NCBI RefSeq assembly: GCF_011030405.1
Contig: NZ_JAAJTJ010000025.1
Location: 1-64,000 of the forward strand
Length of the DNA: 64,000 nucleotides
From: Parapedobacter sp. SGR-10
GTDB lineage: Bacteria; Bacteroidota; Bacteroidia; Sphingobacteriales; Sphingobacteriaceae
Direction: 5' to 3'
The notes under the pieces: generated by a model
What the model saw: only the letters and a program-made list of their open reading frames with translations
Database searches by the model: none
Told to the model about the DNA's origin: nothing
Part shown: piece by piece, positions 18,856-26,762 of the stretch
Position numbering within the stretch: position 1 is the first letter of the stretch
Layout of the letters: each line of letters begins with the position of its first letter
Made by a program: the position numbers and the translations under genes

Positions 18856-18878
18856 ATAGTGTGTATTTTTTACACTAT
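18856..18878. promoter_or_regulatory. Candidate operator between pfkA and the Nudix regulator
   Basis: ATAGTGT, nine bases, ACACTAT: a perfect 7-bp dyad with a T-rich centre, in the interval between the TTG start of pfkA and the divergent Nudix-type gene. It is placed as expected for a local regulator; binding is inferred. Confidence 0.4.
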
Positions 18879-18912
18879 TAAATTTTTTGATCATTTTTTT
18901 TGCTTCTTTTAC

Positions 18913-18920
18913 TAATTTTG
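18913..18920 (+). promoter_or_regulatory. Bacteroidota -7 element for the Nudix regulator
   Basis: TAATTTTG matches TAnnTTTG exactly. The predicted transcript start (about 18925) is 3 nt from the presumed TTG start codon. Confidence 0.45.
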
Positions 18921-18927
18921 CCCATTA

Positions 18928-19626
18928 TTGCTTAGTTTTTACAGAAATAATAACTTTAATACCAAGGTTTTGCTATCGTATTTTACCATTGACTGTGTGA
19001 TTTTCACCTTTCACGAAGGTCATCTTAAAGTGTTACTTACCGAAAGGAACGAATATCCTTACAAGGATTGGTGGGCGTTGCCAGGTTTTTTTGTGGAGAA
19101 GGGCGAAGAAATGGAAGATGCGGTGAAACGTATCACTTACGAAATGACCGGATTGAAAGATATTTATCTGGAGCAATTGGCGGCATTTGCAGGGGTAAAG
19201 CGACATCCTGAAGGACGTATCCTCACGGTAGCTTACATGGCATTTGTACGGTATGATGAGGTGAAAAACAAGGTCAAACCCGTGACCAATTATATGAGAC
19301 AGGCCAAATGGTTTGCAACAAGTGATTTGCCCGAACTGGCTTTTGATCATAATGAGATCCTTCGGCTGGCACTGAAAAAACTGAAAAAAAATCTTTCTTA
19401 TACATTGACGCCATTTGAACTGCTCTCCGAAAAATTTACATTGACGCAGTTGCAGCAGGTGTACGAGGCTATCTTGGGCGAGCCTTTGGATAAACGGAAT
19501 TTTAGGAAAAAAATAATCAACTTGGGATATCTGAAGGAACTGGACGAATGCCAGACAGGTGTGTCCTATCGTGCTGCACGTCTTTATAAAGTGGATCGGA
19601 AAAAATTTCTAAAGCTGTTTCCGTAA
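18928..19626 (+). CDS. Nudix-domain transcriptional regulator (NrtR/AraR-like) with degenerate Nudix box
   Basis: This 232-residue protein has a Nudix fold (about 15-150) and a C-terminal winged-helix segment (about 165-232: FTLTQLQQVYEAILGEPL, then NFRKKIINLGYLKEL), the layout of NrtR-type repressors. The Nudix box reads GFFVEKGEEMED...RITYEMTGL. Against GX5EX7REUXEEXGU, the leading Gly and two catalytic Glu (REU to RIT, EE to EM) are changed, so hydrolysis is unlikely and ligand sensing is favoured. The start is uncertain: no ATG exists upstream of the domain in frame, a stop lies at 18913-18915, and TTG at 18928 is the best choice. It diverges from the pfkA operon, which may be its target. 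Confidence 0.8.
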   Translation: MLSFYRNNNFNTKVLLSYFTIDCVIFTFHEGHLKVLLTERNEYPYKDWWALPGFFVEKGEEMEDAVKRITYEMTGLKDIYLEQLAAFAGVKRHPEGRILTVAYMAFVRYDEVKNKVKPVTNYMRQAKWFATSDLPELAFDHNEILRLALKKLKKNLSYTLTPFELLSEKFTLTQLQQVYEAILGEPLDKRNFRKKIINLGYLKELDECQTGVSYRAARLYKVDRKKFLKLFP

Positions 19627-19656
19627 TGTTATTTTATTGCTGTTAGGAAAAATGCC

Positions 19657-20299
19657 CGTATAATCTATACAGTTCTATCTTTTGGCGACCGCACCACCTC
19701 TCCGTCTTCTTGGCCAGACGGGCCAGATACTTGGAGGCACCAAAGTATCCAAGGTGCTGGCCCATTTCAAGGCATCTTGTCGCACATCCACAAGCTCAAT
19801 AGCCCCGCAACTGCTGCCCTTGGTCCGAACATCCCCATAGCTCATCCCACGACGTCGGACTGAACAGAGCCAGGGGCATCCCACCACACAGCCTCCCGTT
19901 GCAGGGCTATTCCTGCCGATGCTGGTGAAATGGGCGAGCGCTGTCCACAACGGTTAGCTTTACCTGCACATCAATACGTTATCTGCAAGCCAGAGTAAGA
20001 AGCACTATCCTCCACCGACCTTGATTCATTTGGACAGCAAGCCCGTGGAGATCCTGTCTTGACGGCCTTACACTTTGCAGTATGCAAGTTCATACACAGT
20101 CCAGCGCGAGGGGATCGTGGGTTAGAGACCTTGTATGACGCTTCGGGAATGGAGCGTGGCGGCTGGAACAAATTAATCACAGTCTTGTCTTTTGCTTACT
20201 TTGGGACAAACCAACCTGAGCGAAGCGAAAGCATGTGTGCCTATGAAAAAAAACACGAACACATAACTAAGTCGCCCTGCGCCGGCGATAGAGGCGCAT
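19657..20299 (-). repeat. Dispersed structured repeat, copy 2 (about 640 bp, inverted relative to copy 1)
   Basis: The reverse complement aligns with 362-959. Differences: a 51-bp larger segment near the outer end (within about 20210-20270) that removes the CTTACTTTGG hairpin arm, and a divergent internal stretch (19823-19860). Despite different sequence that stretch keeps a hairpin: GTCCGA (19823-19828) pairs with TCGGAC (19855-19860), replacing GTTTTGTC/GACAAAAC of copy 1. The enclosing 14-bp stem is kept with one G-T pair (19798-19811 with 19898-19911). The 3' hairpin changes one pair from G-C to A-T (19726-19734 with 19740-19749). It fills most of the gene-free interval 19627-20423; the remainder (20300-20423) shows nothing notable. 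Confidence 0.85.
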
Positions 20300-20423
20300 A
20301 AAAATGCATAATTTAATCCCCCGTTTATCATCAACTACTTCTCAAAAAAAGCCCCATTTTCTTCCAAAAATCAAAACACCTCAGCCTATTGACAGGTATA
20401 TGGAATAATTATTACCTTGTAGC

Positions 20424-21230
20424 ATGCTTACATTTGCCAACGCCAAGATCAATTTAGGCCTTTTGGTCACAGAAAAACGTCAGGACGGGTATCATAACAT
20501 CGAAACCATATTTTACCCTGTAAAACTGTACGATGTGATAGAAGTTAATGTATCGAAAGAATTTCGTTTTCGGACGCAGGGGCTGGACATTCCGTCGGAT
20601 GGTCAAAATTTGTGTGAGAAGGCATATCGTCTTTTGCAGCAAGACTTTGACCTAAAGCCTGTCACGATCGATCTGCTGAAAAATATTCCTATAGGAGCCG
20701 GCTTGGGGGGAGGATCTTCGGATGGTGCGCATGTATTGAAACTGCTGAACGGGATGAACGAATTGGGGCTTTCGAATACGGAGTTGAAAGCATACGCTAC
20801 ACAGCTGGGAGCAGATTGTCCCTTTTTTATTGATAACCAACCCATGTTTGCTTCGGGTATAGGTACTACGTTTGAATCCGTACATGTCGACTTGTCGGCC
20901 TATTATATAGTTCTTATCAAACCCGATATCCATATCTCGACGGCAGAAGCTTACCAGTACATCACTCCCCAGACACCAACCGCGGATCTGCGGAGGGCTA
21001 TCCGGCTACCAATACAGGAATGGAAATATCATCTGGTCAATGATTTTGAGTTGGGTACCTTTGAAAAGTATCCCTTGGTGGAAAAGATCAAACATACGCT
21101 TTATAAAAAAGGAGCATTGTATGCGGCGATGTCCGGATCGGGGTCAGCAGTATTTGGTATTTTCGAGGAGGAGATCAATCTGGATGATATGGACGTATTG
21201 GGTAAGGTGTATTATCCCGTAGAGGTGTAA
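20424..21230 (+). CDS. ispE: 4-diphosphocytidyl-2-C-methyl-D-erythritol kinase
   Basis: This 268-residue GHMP kinase starts with FANAKINLGLLVTEKRQDGYH, containing the conserved Lys of the substrate site and the DGYH motif. The ATP-binding loop PIGAGLGGGSSDGA is near residues 90-103, LGADCPFF near 130, and the C-terminal AMSGSGSAVFG motif near 234. It phosphorylates CDP-ME in the non-mevalonate isoprenoid pathway in the cytoplasm. It is a single-gene unit: the repeat lies upstream and a terminator follows at 21249-21283. Identification is secure. Confidence 0.95.
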   Translation: MLTFANAKINLGLLVTEKRQDGYHNIETIFYPVKLYDVIEVNVSKEFRFRTQGLDIPSDGQNLCEKAYRLLQQDFDLKPVTIDLLKNIPIGAGLGGGSSDGAHVLKLLNGMNELGLSNTELKAYATQLGADCPFFIDNQPMFASGIGTTFESVHVDLSAYYIVLIKPDIHISTAEAYQYITPQTPTADLRRAIRLPIQEWKYHLVNDFELGTFEKYPLVEKIKHTLYKKGALYAAMSGSGSAVFGIFEEEINLDDMDVLGKVYYPVEV

Positions 21231-21248
21231 GTAACTGGAAAGCTTCAA

Positions 21249-21283
21249 AAAAAATCCTGAAGCGGGGAGCCTCAGGATTTTTT
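21249..21283 (+). terminator. Terminator after ispE
   Basis: AAAAAATCCTGA pairs perfectly with TCAGGATTTTTT across an 11-nt loop, 18 bases after the ispE stop codon. Confidence 0.85.
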
Positions 21284-21445
21284 AACCAAACCAATTATTA
21301 ACCTAAATATGAATTACTGAAAAAGTAACAAATACGATGCCAATATAGGCTGTTCTGGATTTTTAACATTTTTTTAACGCTTCTTATTTAGACACACGAG
21401 CGGACTTGTGTGCCAGTTTTGGCTTAACAGATATTTTCTCCTATT

Positions 21446-22507
21446 TCAAAACAAAGATAGCTGTATAGACTTATTTCTGTTTCGGTCTGGTTTTCCATAT
21501 TCAAATGGGATGAGATTCAACTTGTTTTTTTTGCAATGCAACTTGAAATTGTCCCGGATGATTTCAGCTATTTTACCATCGCCTCGCATACGTTCGCCAA
21601 AAGTGGAGTTGTTGACCTTTCCGTGGTGGCAGTTTTGGATGCTGTGCCATATTTTTTGTGCTCTATCCGGATAGGAAGCATGAAGCCAATCTTCGAAAAC
21701 CGCCCCGATTTGTCCATTTAAGCGTACAATGATGTAGTGTGCCCAGATTGCACCATGTTGTTTTGCCGCTTTGAGGACTACCGGAATCTCATGGTCTGTC
21801 AGTCCGGGGACGATAGGTGCCATGTTGATTCCTACGGGGATGCCGTGAGCGCTTAGCTCGGCGACGACTTTTAATCGCTGTTGGGCGGTAGCCGTACGGG
21901 GTTCCAACTTTAGCCTTGTTTTTTCATTCAATGTGGTCACGGACAGGAATACTTTGACTAGGTTGTCTTTAGCCAAGCCGCTCAAAATATCCATATCCCG
22001 TAGGATGAGGCTGTTTTTGGTGATGATGCTGATGGGTTGTTGGTAGTCCAATGCCGTTTGGAGGATCTGTCGGGTCAGTTGAAACTTTCGCTCTGCAGGT
22101 TGGTAGCAGTCGGTGTTGCCGGAAAGATGGATAGGGTCAAAGTGCCAGTTCTTTTTGGAAATAAACGCTTTAAATAACTGCACGGCATTGGTCTTGACAA
22201 TGATCTTTTGTTCGAAATCCAAGCCGGCGCTCATGTCCCAGTACTCGTGCGAATTGCGCGCGTAGCAGTAAATACAGCCGTGTTCGCAACCTTGATAAGG
22301 ATTGGCGGAGTAGCCCATACCTACATCGGGGCTATCTACTTTGTGTACCAGTGTTTTGGCCAATGAAGGTATGAAAATGGTTTTCTTGTTTTCTTCTTCC
22401 CACTCATCGATGCCTTCGACATGGTATTGGCCATACATGTCCTTTTTGAACTTGTTATGTGGGTTGTACTGTGCTCCACGGCCTTTGATGTGTTTCTTTT
22501 CTTCCAT
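21446..22507 (-). CDS. Radical SAM protein, PA0069 family (SplB-like)
   Basis: This 353-residue protein has a CEHGCIYCYARN motif near residues 74-85; CxxxCxxC binds the [4Fe-4S] cluster that cleaves S-adenosylmethionine. Other family segments are NPYQGCEHGC just before it, HLSGNTDCYQPAE near 123, and GINMAPIVPGL near 225. PA0069-type proteins are related to spore photoproduct lyase but their substrate is not established. The C-terminal part is basic (RNRNKSIQL). It is convergent with ispE, and the start at ATG 22507 agrees with family length. The region between its stop and the ispE terminator is AT-rich and empty. Confidence 0.88.
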   Translation of the reverse strand: MEEKKHIKGRGAQYNPHNKFKKDMYGQYHVEGIDEWEEENKKTIFIPSLAKTLVHKVDSPDVGMGYSANPYQGCEHGCIYCYARNSHEYWDMSAGLDFEQKIIVKTNAVQLFKAFISKKNWHFDPIHLSGNTDCYQPAERKFQLTRQILQTALDYQQPISIITKNSLILRDMDILSGLAKDNLVKVFLSVTTLNEKTRLKLEPRTATAQQRLKVVAELSAHGIPVGINMAPIVPGLTDHEIPVVLKAAKQHGAIWAHYIIVRLNGQIGAVFEDWLHASYPDRAQKIWHSIQNCHHGKVNNSTFGERMRGDGKIAEIIRDNFKLHCKKNKLNLIPFEYGKPDRNRNKSIQLSLF

Positions 22508-22588
22508 CGTAAAACAAAAATACTAATATTTTTAGTATTATTATTTATAATTTTAAGGTAATTATATATTTCTTTAACCAAACTTTGT

Positions 22589-22690
22589 CGTCATTTCGAT
22601 GAGGAGGTACGACGAAGAGAAATCTATGGCCAGATAGTACATTAATCCAATTCATCCATAGATTTCTCCTCCTTCTTCGTCGAAATGACG
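22589..22690. repeat. Palindromic REP-like element (GTCATTTCG type)
   Basis: A 102-bp imperfect palindrome. Both ends read CGTCATTTCGA on opposite strands, and the inner arms GAGAAATCTATGG and CCATAGATTTCTC pair. Left and right arms differ by short insertions. It lies in the gene-free stretch 22508-22776 between two reverse-strand genes. The style matches dispersed intergenic palindromes common in Bacteroidota. Confidence 0.75.
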
Positions 22691-22776
22691 GGCTGGTTGC
22701 TAAAGTATATAATCGCCAATTTTAATTTGATAAGAATAAAGGGGGCTATATTATTCCTCTAATTACCCTTAACAAA

Positions 22777-23457
22777 TTACTCTACTGGAAAGTCGAAATA
22801 AGTGTCGGGAAAAGATTCGTCGATCAAAGTGTAGTGCCACCACTCTTTGTCATAAGGCTGGAAGCCATGTTTTTGCATAATAACCTTGAGGAACTTTCTG
22901 TTTTCCTGTTGCTTTTTTGAAATACCTTTGAAGACATGTCCGGATTTTTCTCCAAAAAAATCAAAGGTTCCACCCATATCCATTTCTACTCCTGAAGATA
23001 GATCGATGATGGTCAGGTCTATCGTACTTCCCCGGCTATGTCCGGAGCGGGAGGCTATATACCCTTCTTTGAACAAAAGACGTTTGTCTATGGCCGGGTA
23101 GAAGACAGGTTTTGCGATCGTATCGTTGATTTGTAATGCCCAGCGTTTGAAGTGATTGACCGCTGTCTGCGGACGATAGCCGTCAAAAACCTTCAGCCCT
23201 AATCCCGATCCGTTGAGCTCTTGCTGTACCTTTTGCAGTGCCTCTGTAGCTTTTTCGGTCAATATGAGCTTGGGTTCATGATAGCCATCTACGGGTGCAC
23301 CCACAAAATTGTGGTGCCCACAATATCGTAGGTCGACTAAGATATTGTCTATTTTGTCTGTGACATAAACAAAACCTTCCGGTAGTTTGGAAGTTCGTGG
23401 CTGTCCGAGTATCTTTGTAAAGACAAGACAGGCGAGGAGGATCTGTATAGGTCTCAT
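22777..23457 (-). CDS. D-alanyl-D-alanine dipeptidase (VanX/DdpX-like, peptidase M15D)
   Basis: This 226-residue protein begins with a hydrophobic signal segment (about 1-18, ending ILG), so it is exported. The zinc-site motif SGHSRGSTIDLT near 138-149 fits SxHxxGxAxD, with Thr in place of the usual Ala, and EWWHY near 205 gives the catalytic Glu and the third zinc-binding His. LRYCGHHNFVG near 43 and VFDGYRPQ near 93 are also family segments. It should hydrolyse D-Ala-D-Ala in the periplasm; a role in wall recycling is more likely than vancomycin resistance, because no vanHA genes are near. A promoter (23476-23507) is visible. Confidence 0.9.
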   Translation of the reverse strand: MRPIQILLACLVFTKILGQPRTSKLPEGFVYVTDKIDNILVDLRYCGHHNFVGAPVDGYHEPKLILTEKATEALQKVQQELNGSGLGLKVFDGYRPQTAVNHFKRWALQINDTIAKPVFYPAIDKRLLFKEGYIASRSGHSRGSTIDLTIIDLSSGVEMDMGGTFDFFGEKSGHVFKGISKKQQENRKFLKVIMQKHGFQPYDKEWWHYTLIDESFPDTYFDFPVE

Positions 23458-23475
23458 ACGCTTGAAAATTTAGGC

Positions 23476-23507
23476 TAAAGATATGTTTATAGCAAGGAGA
23501 TAGCAAA
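23476..23507 (-). promoter_or_regulatory. Promoter for the VanX-like gene
   Basis: On the reverse strand TTTG (23507-23504), a 20-bp spacer, and TATCTTTA (23483-23476), one mismatch from TAnnTTTG. It gives a 5' leader of about 14 nt. Confidence 0.55.
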
Positions 23508-23535
23508 CATCCGTGCATTTCTAGAATGTATTTTG

Positions 23536-23543
23536 TATCTTTG
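23536..23543 (+). promoter_or_regulatory. Bacteroidota -7 element upstream of uvrD/pcrA
   Basis: TATCTTTG matches the consensus exactly. It lies inside the extended open frame that begins at 23533, so that early start cannot be used by transcripts from here. The leader to TTG 23581 would be about 33 nt. Confidence 0.55.
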
Positions 23544-23580
23544 CAGTCTATTTCTTAACGGATATAAAAAACACGACACT

Positions 23581-25851
23581 TTGGATTATTTAGCAGGATT
23601 AAACCCCTCACAGCGTGCAGCGGTAGAGCAGACCGAAGGTCCTGTCATGATAGTAGCCGGTGCAGGATCGGGTAAGACGAGAGTTATTACGTATCGGGTA
23701 GCCCACCTTATACGAAAAGGTGTGGATCCTTTCCATATCTTGGTGCTGACCTTTACGAACAAGGCTGCCAAGGAGATGCGGGAGCGTATCATGAAAGTGG
23801 TGGGAAGCGAGGCCAAAAATATCTGGATGGGCACTTTCCACTCCGTGTTTGCACGTATACTCCGGGTAGAGGCAGAATTGATTGGTTATCCGCGCAATTT
23901 CACAATATACGATACAGATGATAGCAAGAGTTTGCTTCGGTCTATCCTGAAGGAGATGAACCTCGATGACAAGCTCTATAATGTCAATCATGTGTTTGGA
24001 CGTATATCTTCTGCAAAAAACAACTTGATCTCTCCGCAGGAATACAATAAAAATGAGGCTATTCTGGCAGAGGACAGAGAGAATGGTCGCAGTATGCTCG
24101 GACAGATCTATATGACCTATGCCCAACGTTGCTATCGTGCGGGTGCGATGGATTTTGACGATCTGTTGTTCAAGACTAATGTGCTGTTGAATAAATTTCC
24201 AGAGACCTTGTACAAATACCAGCATCAGTTCAAATATTTGATGGTGGATGAGTACCAGGATACCAATTTTTCGCAGTACCTGATCGTGAAGCGCTTGGCT
24301 GCGGTCAATGAGAATATCTGTGTGGTAGGTGACGATGCACAGAGTATCTATGCTTTCCGTGGTGCAAATATCCAGAATATATTGAACTTCCAAAAGGACT
24401 ATCCCGATGTGAAGGTCTTTAAGCTGGAACAAAATTACCGCTCGACGAAAACCATCGTGAAGGCTGCCAACAGTATCATTGCCAACAATAAAAACCAGTT
24501 GGAAAAAAATGTATTTTCCGATAACGAAGATGGCGATAAGATCAAGGTAGCCCGTGCATTTTCGGACAACGAGGAAGGCAAGATTGTGGCAGAAAACATT
24601 GTGCAGGAAAAATCACTAAAAAGTTTACAATACAAGGATTTTGCTATTCTGTACCGTACGAATGCACAGTCCCGTGCGATGGAAGAGGCACTTCGTAAGT
24701 TGGGGGTGCCCTACAAGATATATGGAGGTACTTCTTTCTACCAACGCAAGGAAATCAAGGATCTGATTGCTTATTTCCGTCTGACCTATAACCCTAATGA
24801 CGAAGAGGCACTCAAGAGAGTCATCAATTATCCGCGTCGCGGAATAGGGGACACGACGGTCGAAAAGATCATTGTAGCCGCAGATCAAAACCAGCTTCGC
24901 TTGTGGGATGTCGTATCCAATGCCCAGACGTTTTTGGACGGGAGAAGTGCGGCTGCTGTAGGCAATTTTGCCTTGATGATACAGAGTTTTCAAGCCGTAG
25001 GCCATAGCCACAATGCTTTCGATACGGCGATGCACATAGCTCAACATTCAGGTATTTTGAAGGACTTATACGAGGATAAGTCGGTAGAAGGATTGAGCCG
25101 CTACGAGAATATACAGGAGTTGCTCAATGGGATCAAGGAGTTTTCCGAACGAGAAGACATAGAGGAGCATGGATTGGATATCTTCTTGCAGGACGTAGCC
25201 CTATTGACCAACGATGATAATGACAAAAATCCCAATGCGGATACCGTGTCTTTAATGACTATACACTCGTCCAAGGGGTTGGAGTTTCCGCATGTGTATA
25301 TTGTCGGTCTGGAAGAAAATCTTTTTCCTTCTCAACTTTCGCTGAACTCACGTTCGGAATTGGAAGAGGAGAGGAGGCTGTTTTATGTGGCGGTGACGCG
25401 TGCGGAGAAGAAGCTGCACCTGTCCTATGCGACTTCGCGATATAGGTGGGGCACGCTCAACAATTGTGAGCCCAGTCGTTTTTTGGATGAGCTGAACCCT
25501 TCATGTCTGGAGCTGGACTTCAAACCGAGGGTACCTATGGCAGAAGATAATATGGGATTCAGCTCAGAAAGGATAGCCTGGCAGCAGAAGGATACTTTTT
25601 CCAAACCCAAGCCTAAACTGGTCAAGACGACTTCCATTTTGCCGAAGGCCCATACACCTACTGCGGGATTTGCCCCTTCAGATACCAGTGGCTTGCAGGT
25701 GGGGATGGAAGTGGAGCACGAACGCTTCGGCTTTGGTAAGGTCGTAGAGCTGGAGGGCAACAAACCTGACATCAAGGCCACAATTCAGTTCAAAGAATTG
25801 GGACAGAAGCAATTGTTGCTTAAATTTGCCAAATTAAGAATCGTGCAGTAA
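23581..25851 (+). CDS. pcrA: ATP-dependent DNA helicase, UvrD/PcrA (superfamily 1)
   Basis: I place the start at TTG 23581, giving (M)DYLAGLNPSQRAAV, the usual family N-terminus; the longer frame from 23533 overlaps a promoter element. The protein is 756 residues. Motifs: Q-motif LNPSQRAAV, Walker A GAGSGKT near 32, DEYQDTN (Walker B, motif II) near 225, GDDAQSIYAFRGA (motif III), QNYRS (motif IV), TIHSSKGLEFPHV (motif V) and VAVTRAEKKLHLS (motif VI). The C-terminal VGMEVEHERFGFGKVVEL is the Tudor-like domain that contacts RNA polymerase in PcrA. It unwinds DNA 3' to 5' in repair and transcription-conflict resolution. Confidence 0.95.
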   Translation: MDYLAGLNPSQRAAVEQTEGPVMIVAGAGSGKTRVITYRVAHLIRKGVDPFHILVLTFTNKAAKEMRERIMKVVGSEAKNIWMGTFHSVFARILRVEAELIGYPRNFTIYDTDDSKSLLRSILKEMNLDDKLYNVNHVFGRISSAKNNLISPQEYNKNEAILAEDRENGRSMLGQIYMTYAQRCYRAGAMDFDDLLFKTNVLLNKFPETLYKYQHQFKYLMVDEYQDTNFSQYLIVKRLAAVNENICVVGDDAQSIYAFRGANIQNILNFQKDYPDVKVFKLEQNYRSTKTIVKAANSIIANNKNQLEKNVFSDNEDGDKIKVARAFSDNEEGKIVAENIVQEKSLKSLQYKDFAILYRTNAQSRAMEEALRKLGVPYKIYGGTSFYQRKEIKDLIAYFRLTYNPNDEEALKRVINYPRRGIGDTTVEKIIVAADQNQLRLWDVVSNAQTFLDGRSAAAVGNFALMIQSFQAVGHSHNAFDTAMHIAQHSGILKDLYEDKSVEGLSRYENIQELLNGIKEFSEREDIEEHGLDIFLQDVALLTNDDNDKNPNADTVSLMTIHSSKGLEFPHVYIVGLEENLFPSQLSLNSRSELEEERRLFYVAVTRAEKKLHLSYATSRYRWGTLNNCEPSRFLDELNPSCLELDFKPRVPMAEDNMGFSSERIAWQQKDTFSKPKPKLVKTTSILPKAHTPTAGFAPSDTSGLQVGMEVEHERFGFGKVVELEGNKPDIKATIQFKELGQKQLLLKFAKLRIVQ

Positions 25852-25970
25852 ATAAGGTGATGGTAGTGATGAAAGGTTATAATGGTTACGACTTCCATAA
25901 CCTATTTAACGATCATAATTTTAAAATAAAATAGAAAATAAAACGTTTCAAAACGTAAAAACACAGTAAT

Positions 25971-26678
25971 ATGACTTTTGATTACAACAGTACCCGTCCT
26001 AAGCTTATTCTAGCGGAGTATGGAAGAAATGTGCAGAATATGGTAGATTATATCTGTACGGTACCTTCTAAGGAGGAGAGAAACCGATTGGCGCAGGTCG
26101 TGATCGACATGATGGGTGTCCTGAACCCACATTTGAGGGATGTTTCGGACTTCAAGCACAAGCTATGGGACCATCTTTATATCATTTCGGACTTTAAGAT
26201 TGATGTAGATTCGCCGTATCCGATACCCAAGAAAGGTGAAATACATCATAAACCCGAACCTATCCCGTATCCACAGAACAGGATACGCTTCAAGCACTAT
26301 GGACATATCGCCGAGAAAATGATCCAAAAGGCCGTGGCCCAAGCCGATGAGGAATCAAGGGCCAAGATGGCTTTGGCCATAGCGAATTTCATGAAGATGG
26401 CTTACCTGACATGGAATAAGGATTCGGTCAATGACCTGCAGATCATCCTTGATCTGGCTGATATGTCTGGAGGTATATTGCGTCTACCAGAAGATACAGT
26501 ATTGACCAAGCTAGACTTTAAAACACCTCCTCCGGGTAGCCGTGTGAAGAACACACAAAATACACAGAGTAACCAGAAGAGTGCTACGAACAAGAAGCAA
26601 AACACCAACAATAATAAAAAGAAGCAGCATCAAAATAACGGTAAAAAAAGCTTTCAGCACAGTAATTACAAAAAATAA
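25971..26678 (+). CDS. DUF4290 domain-containing protein
   Basis: This 235-residue protein matches the DUF4290 family, restricted to Bacteroidota. The conserved part is about 1-180 (FDYNSTRPKLILAEYGRN at the start, YPQNRIRFKHYG near 100). The last 50 residues are a disordered Asn/Lys/Gln-rich tail with runs such as NTNNNKKKQHQNNGKK, which could bind nucleic acid. There is no signal peptide. It lies 84 bases upstream of murA in the same orientation; this pairing is common in the phylum, so a link to peptidoglycan synthesis is plausible but unproven. Function unknown. Confidence 0.85.
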   Translation: MTFDYNSTRPKLILAEYGRNVQNMVDYICTVPSKEERNRLAQVVIDMMGVLNPHLRDVSDFKHKLWDHLYIISDFKIDVDSPYPIPKKGEIHHKPEPIPYPQNRIRFKHYGHIAEKMIQKAVAQADEESRAKMALAIANFMKMAYLTWNKDSVNDLQIILDLADMSGGILRLPEDTVLTKLDFKTPPPGSRVKNTQNTQSNQKSATNKKQNTNNNKKKQHQNNGKKSFQHSNYKK

Positions 26679-26762
26679 GGCTACAGCCGGGTAGGATTTG
26701 CATGCCTCAAACTGTTTTTGCAAGTTCCATTTTTTTAAGTTTTTTTTATCAAGAGACACACC

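Noticed and set aside
22777..23457. VanX-like gene as part of a vancomycin-resistance cluster
   Set aside because: No vanH, vanA or vanRS genes are nearby, and the protein has a signal peptide, unlike cytoplasmic VanX.
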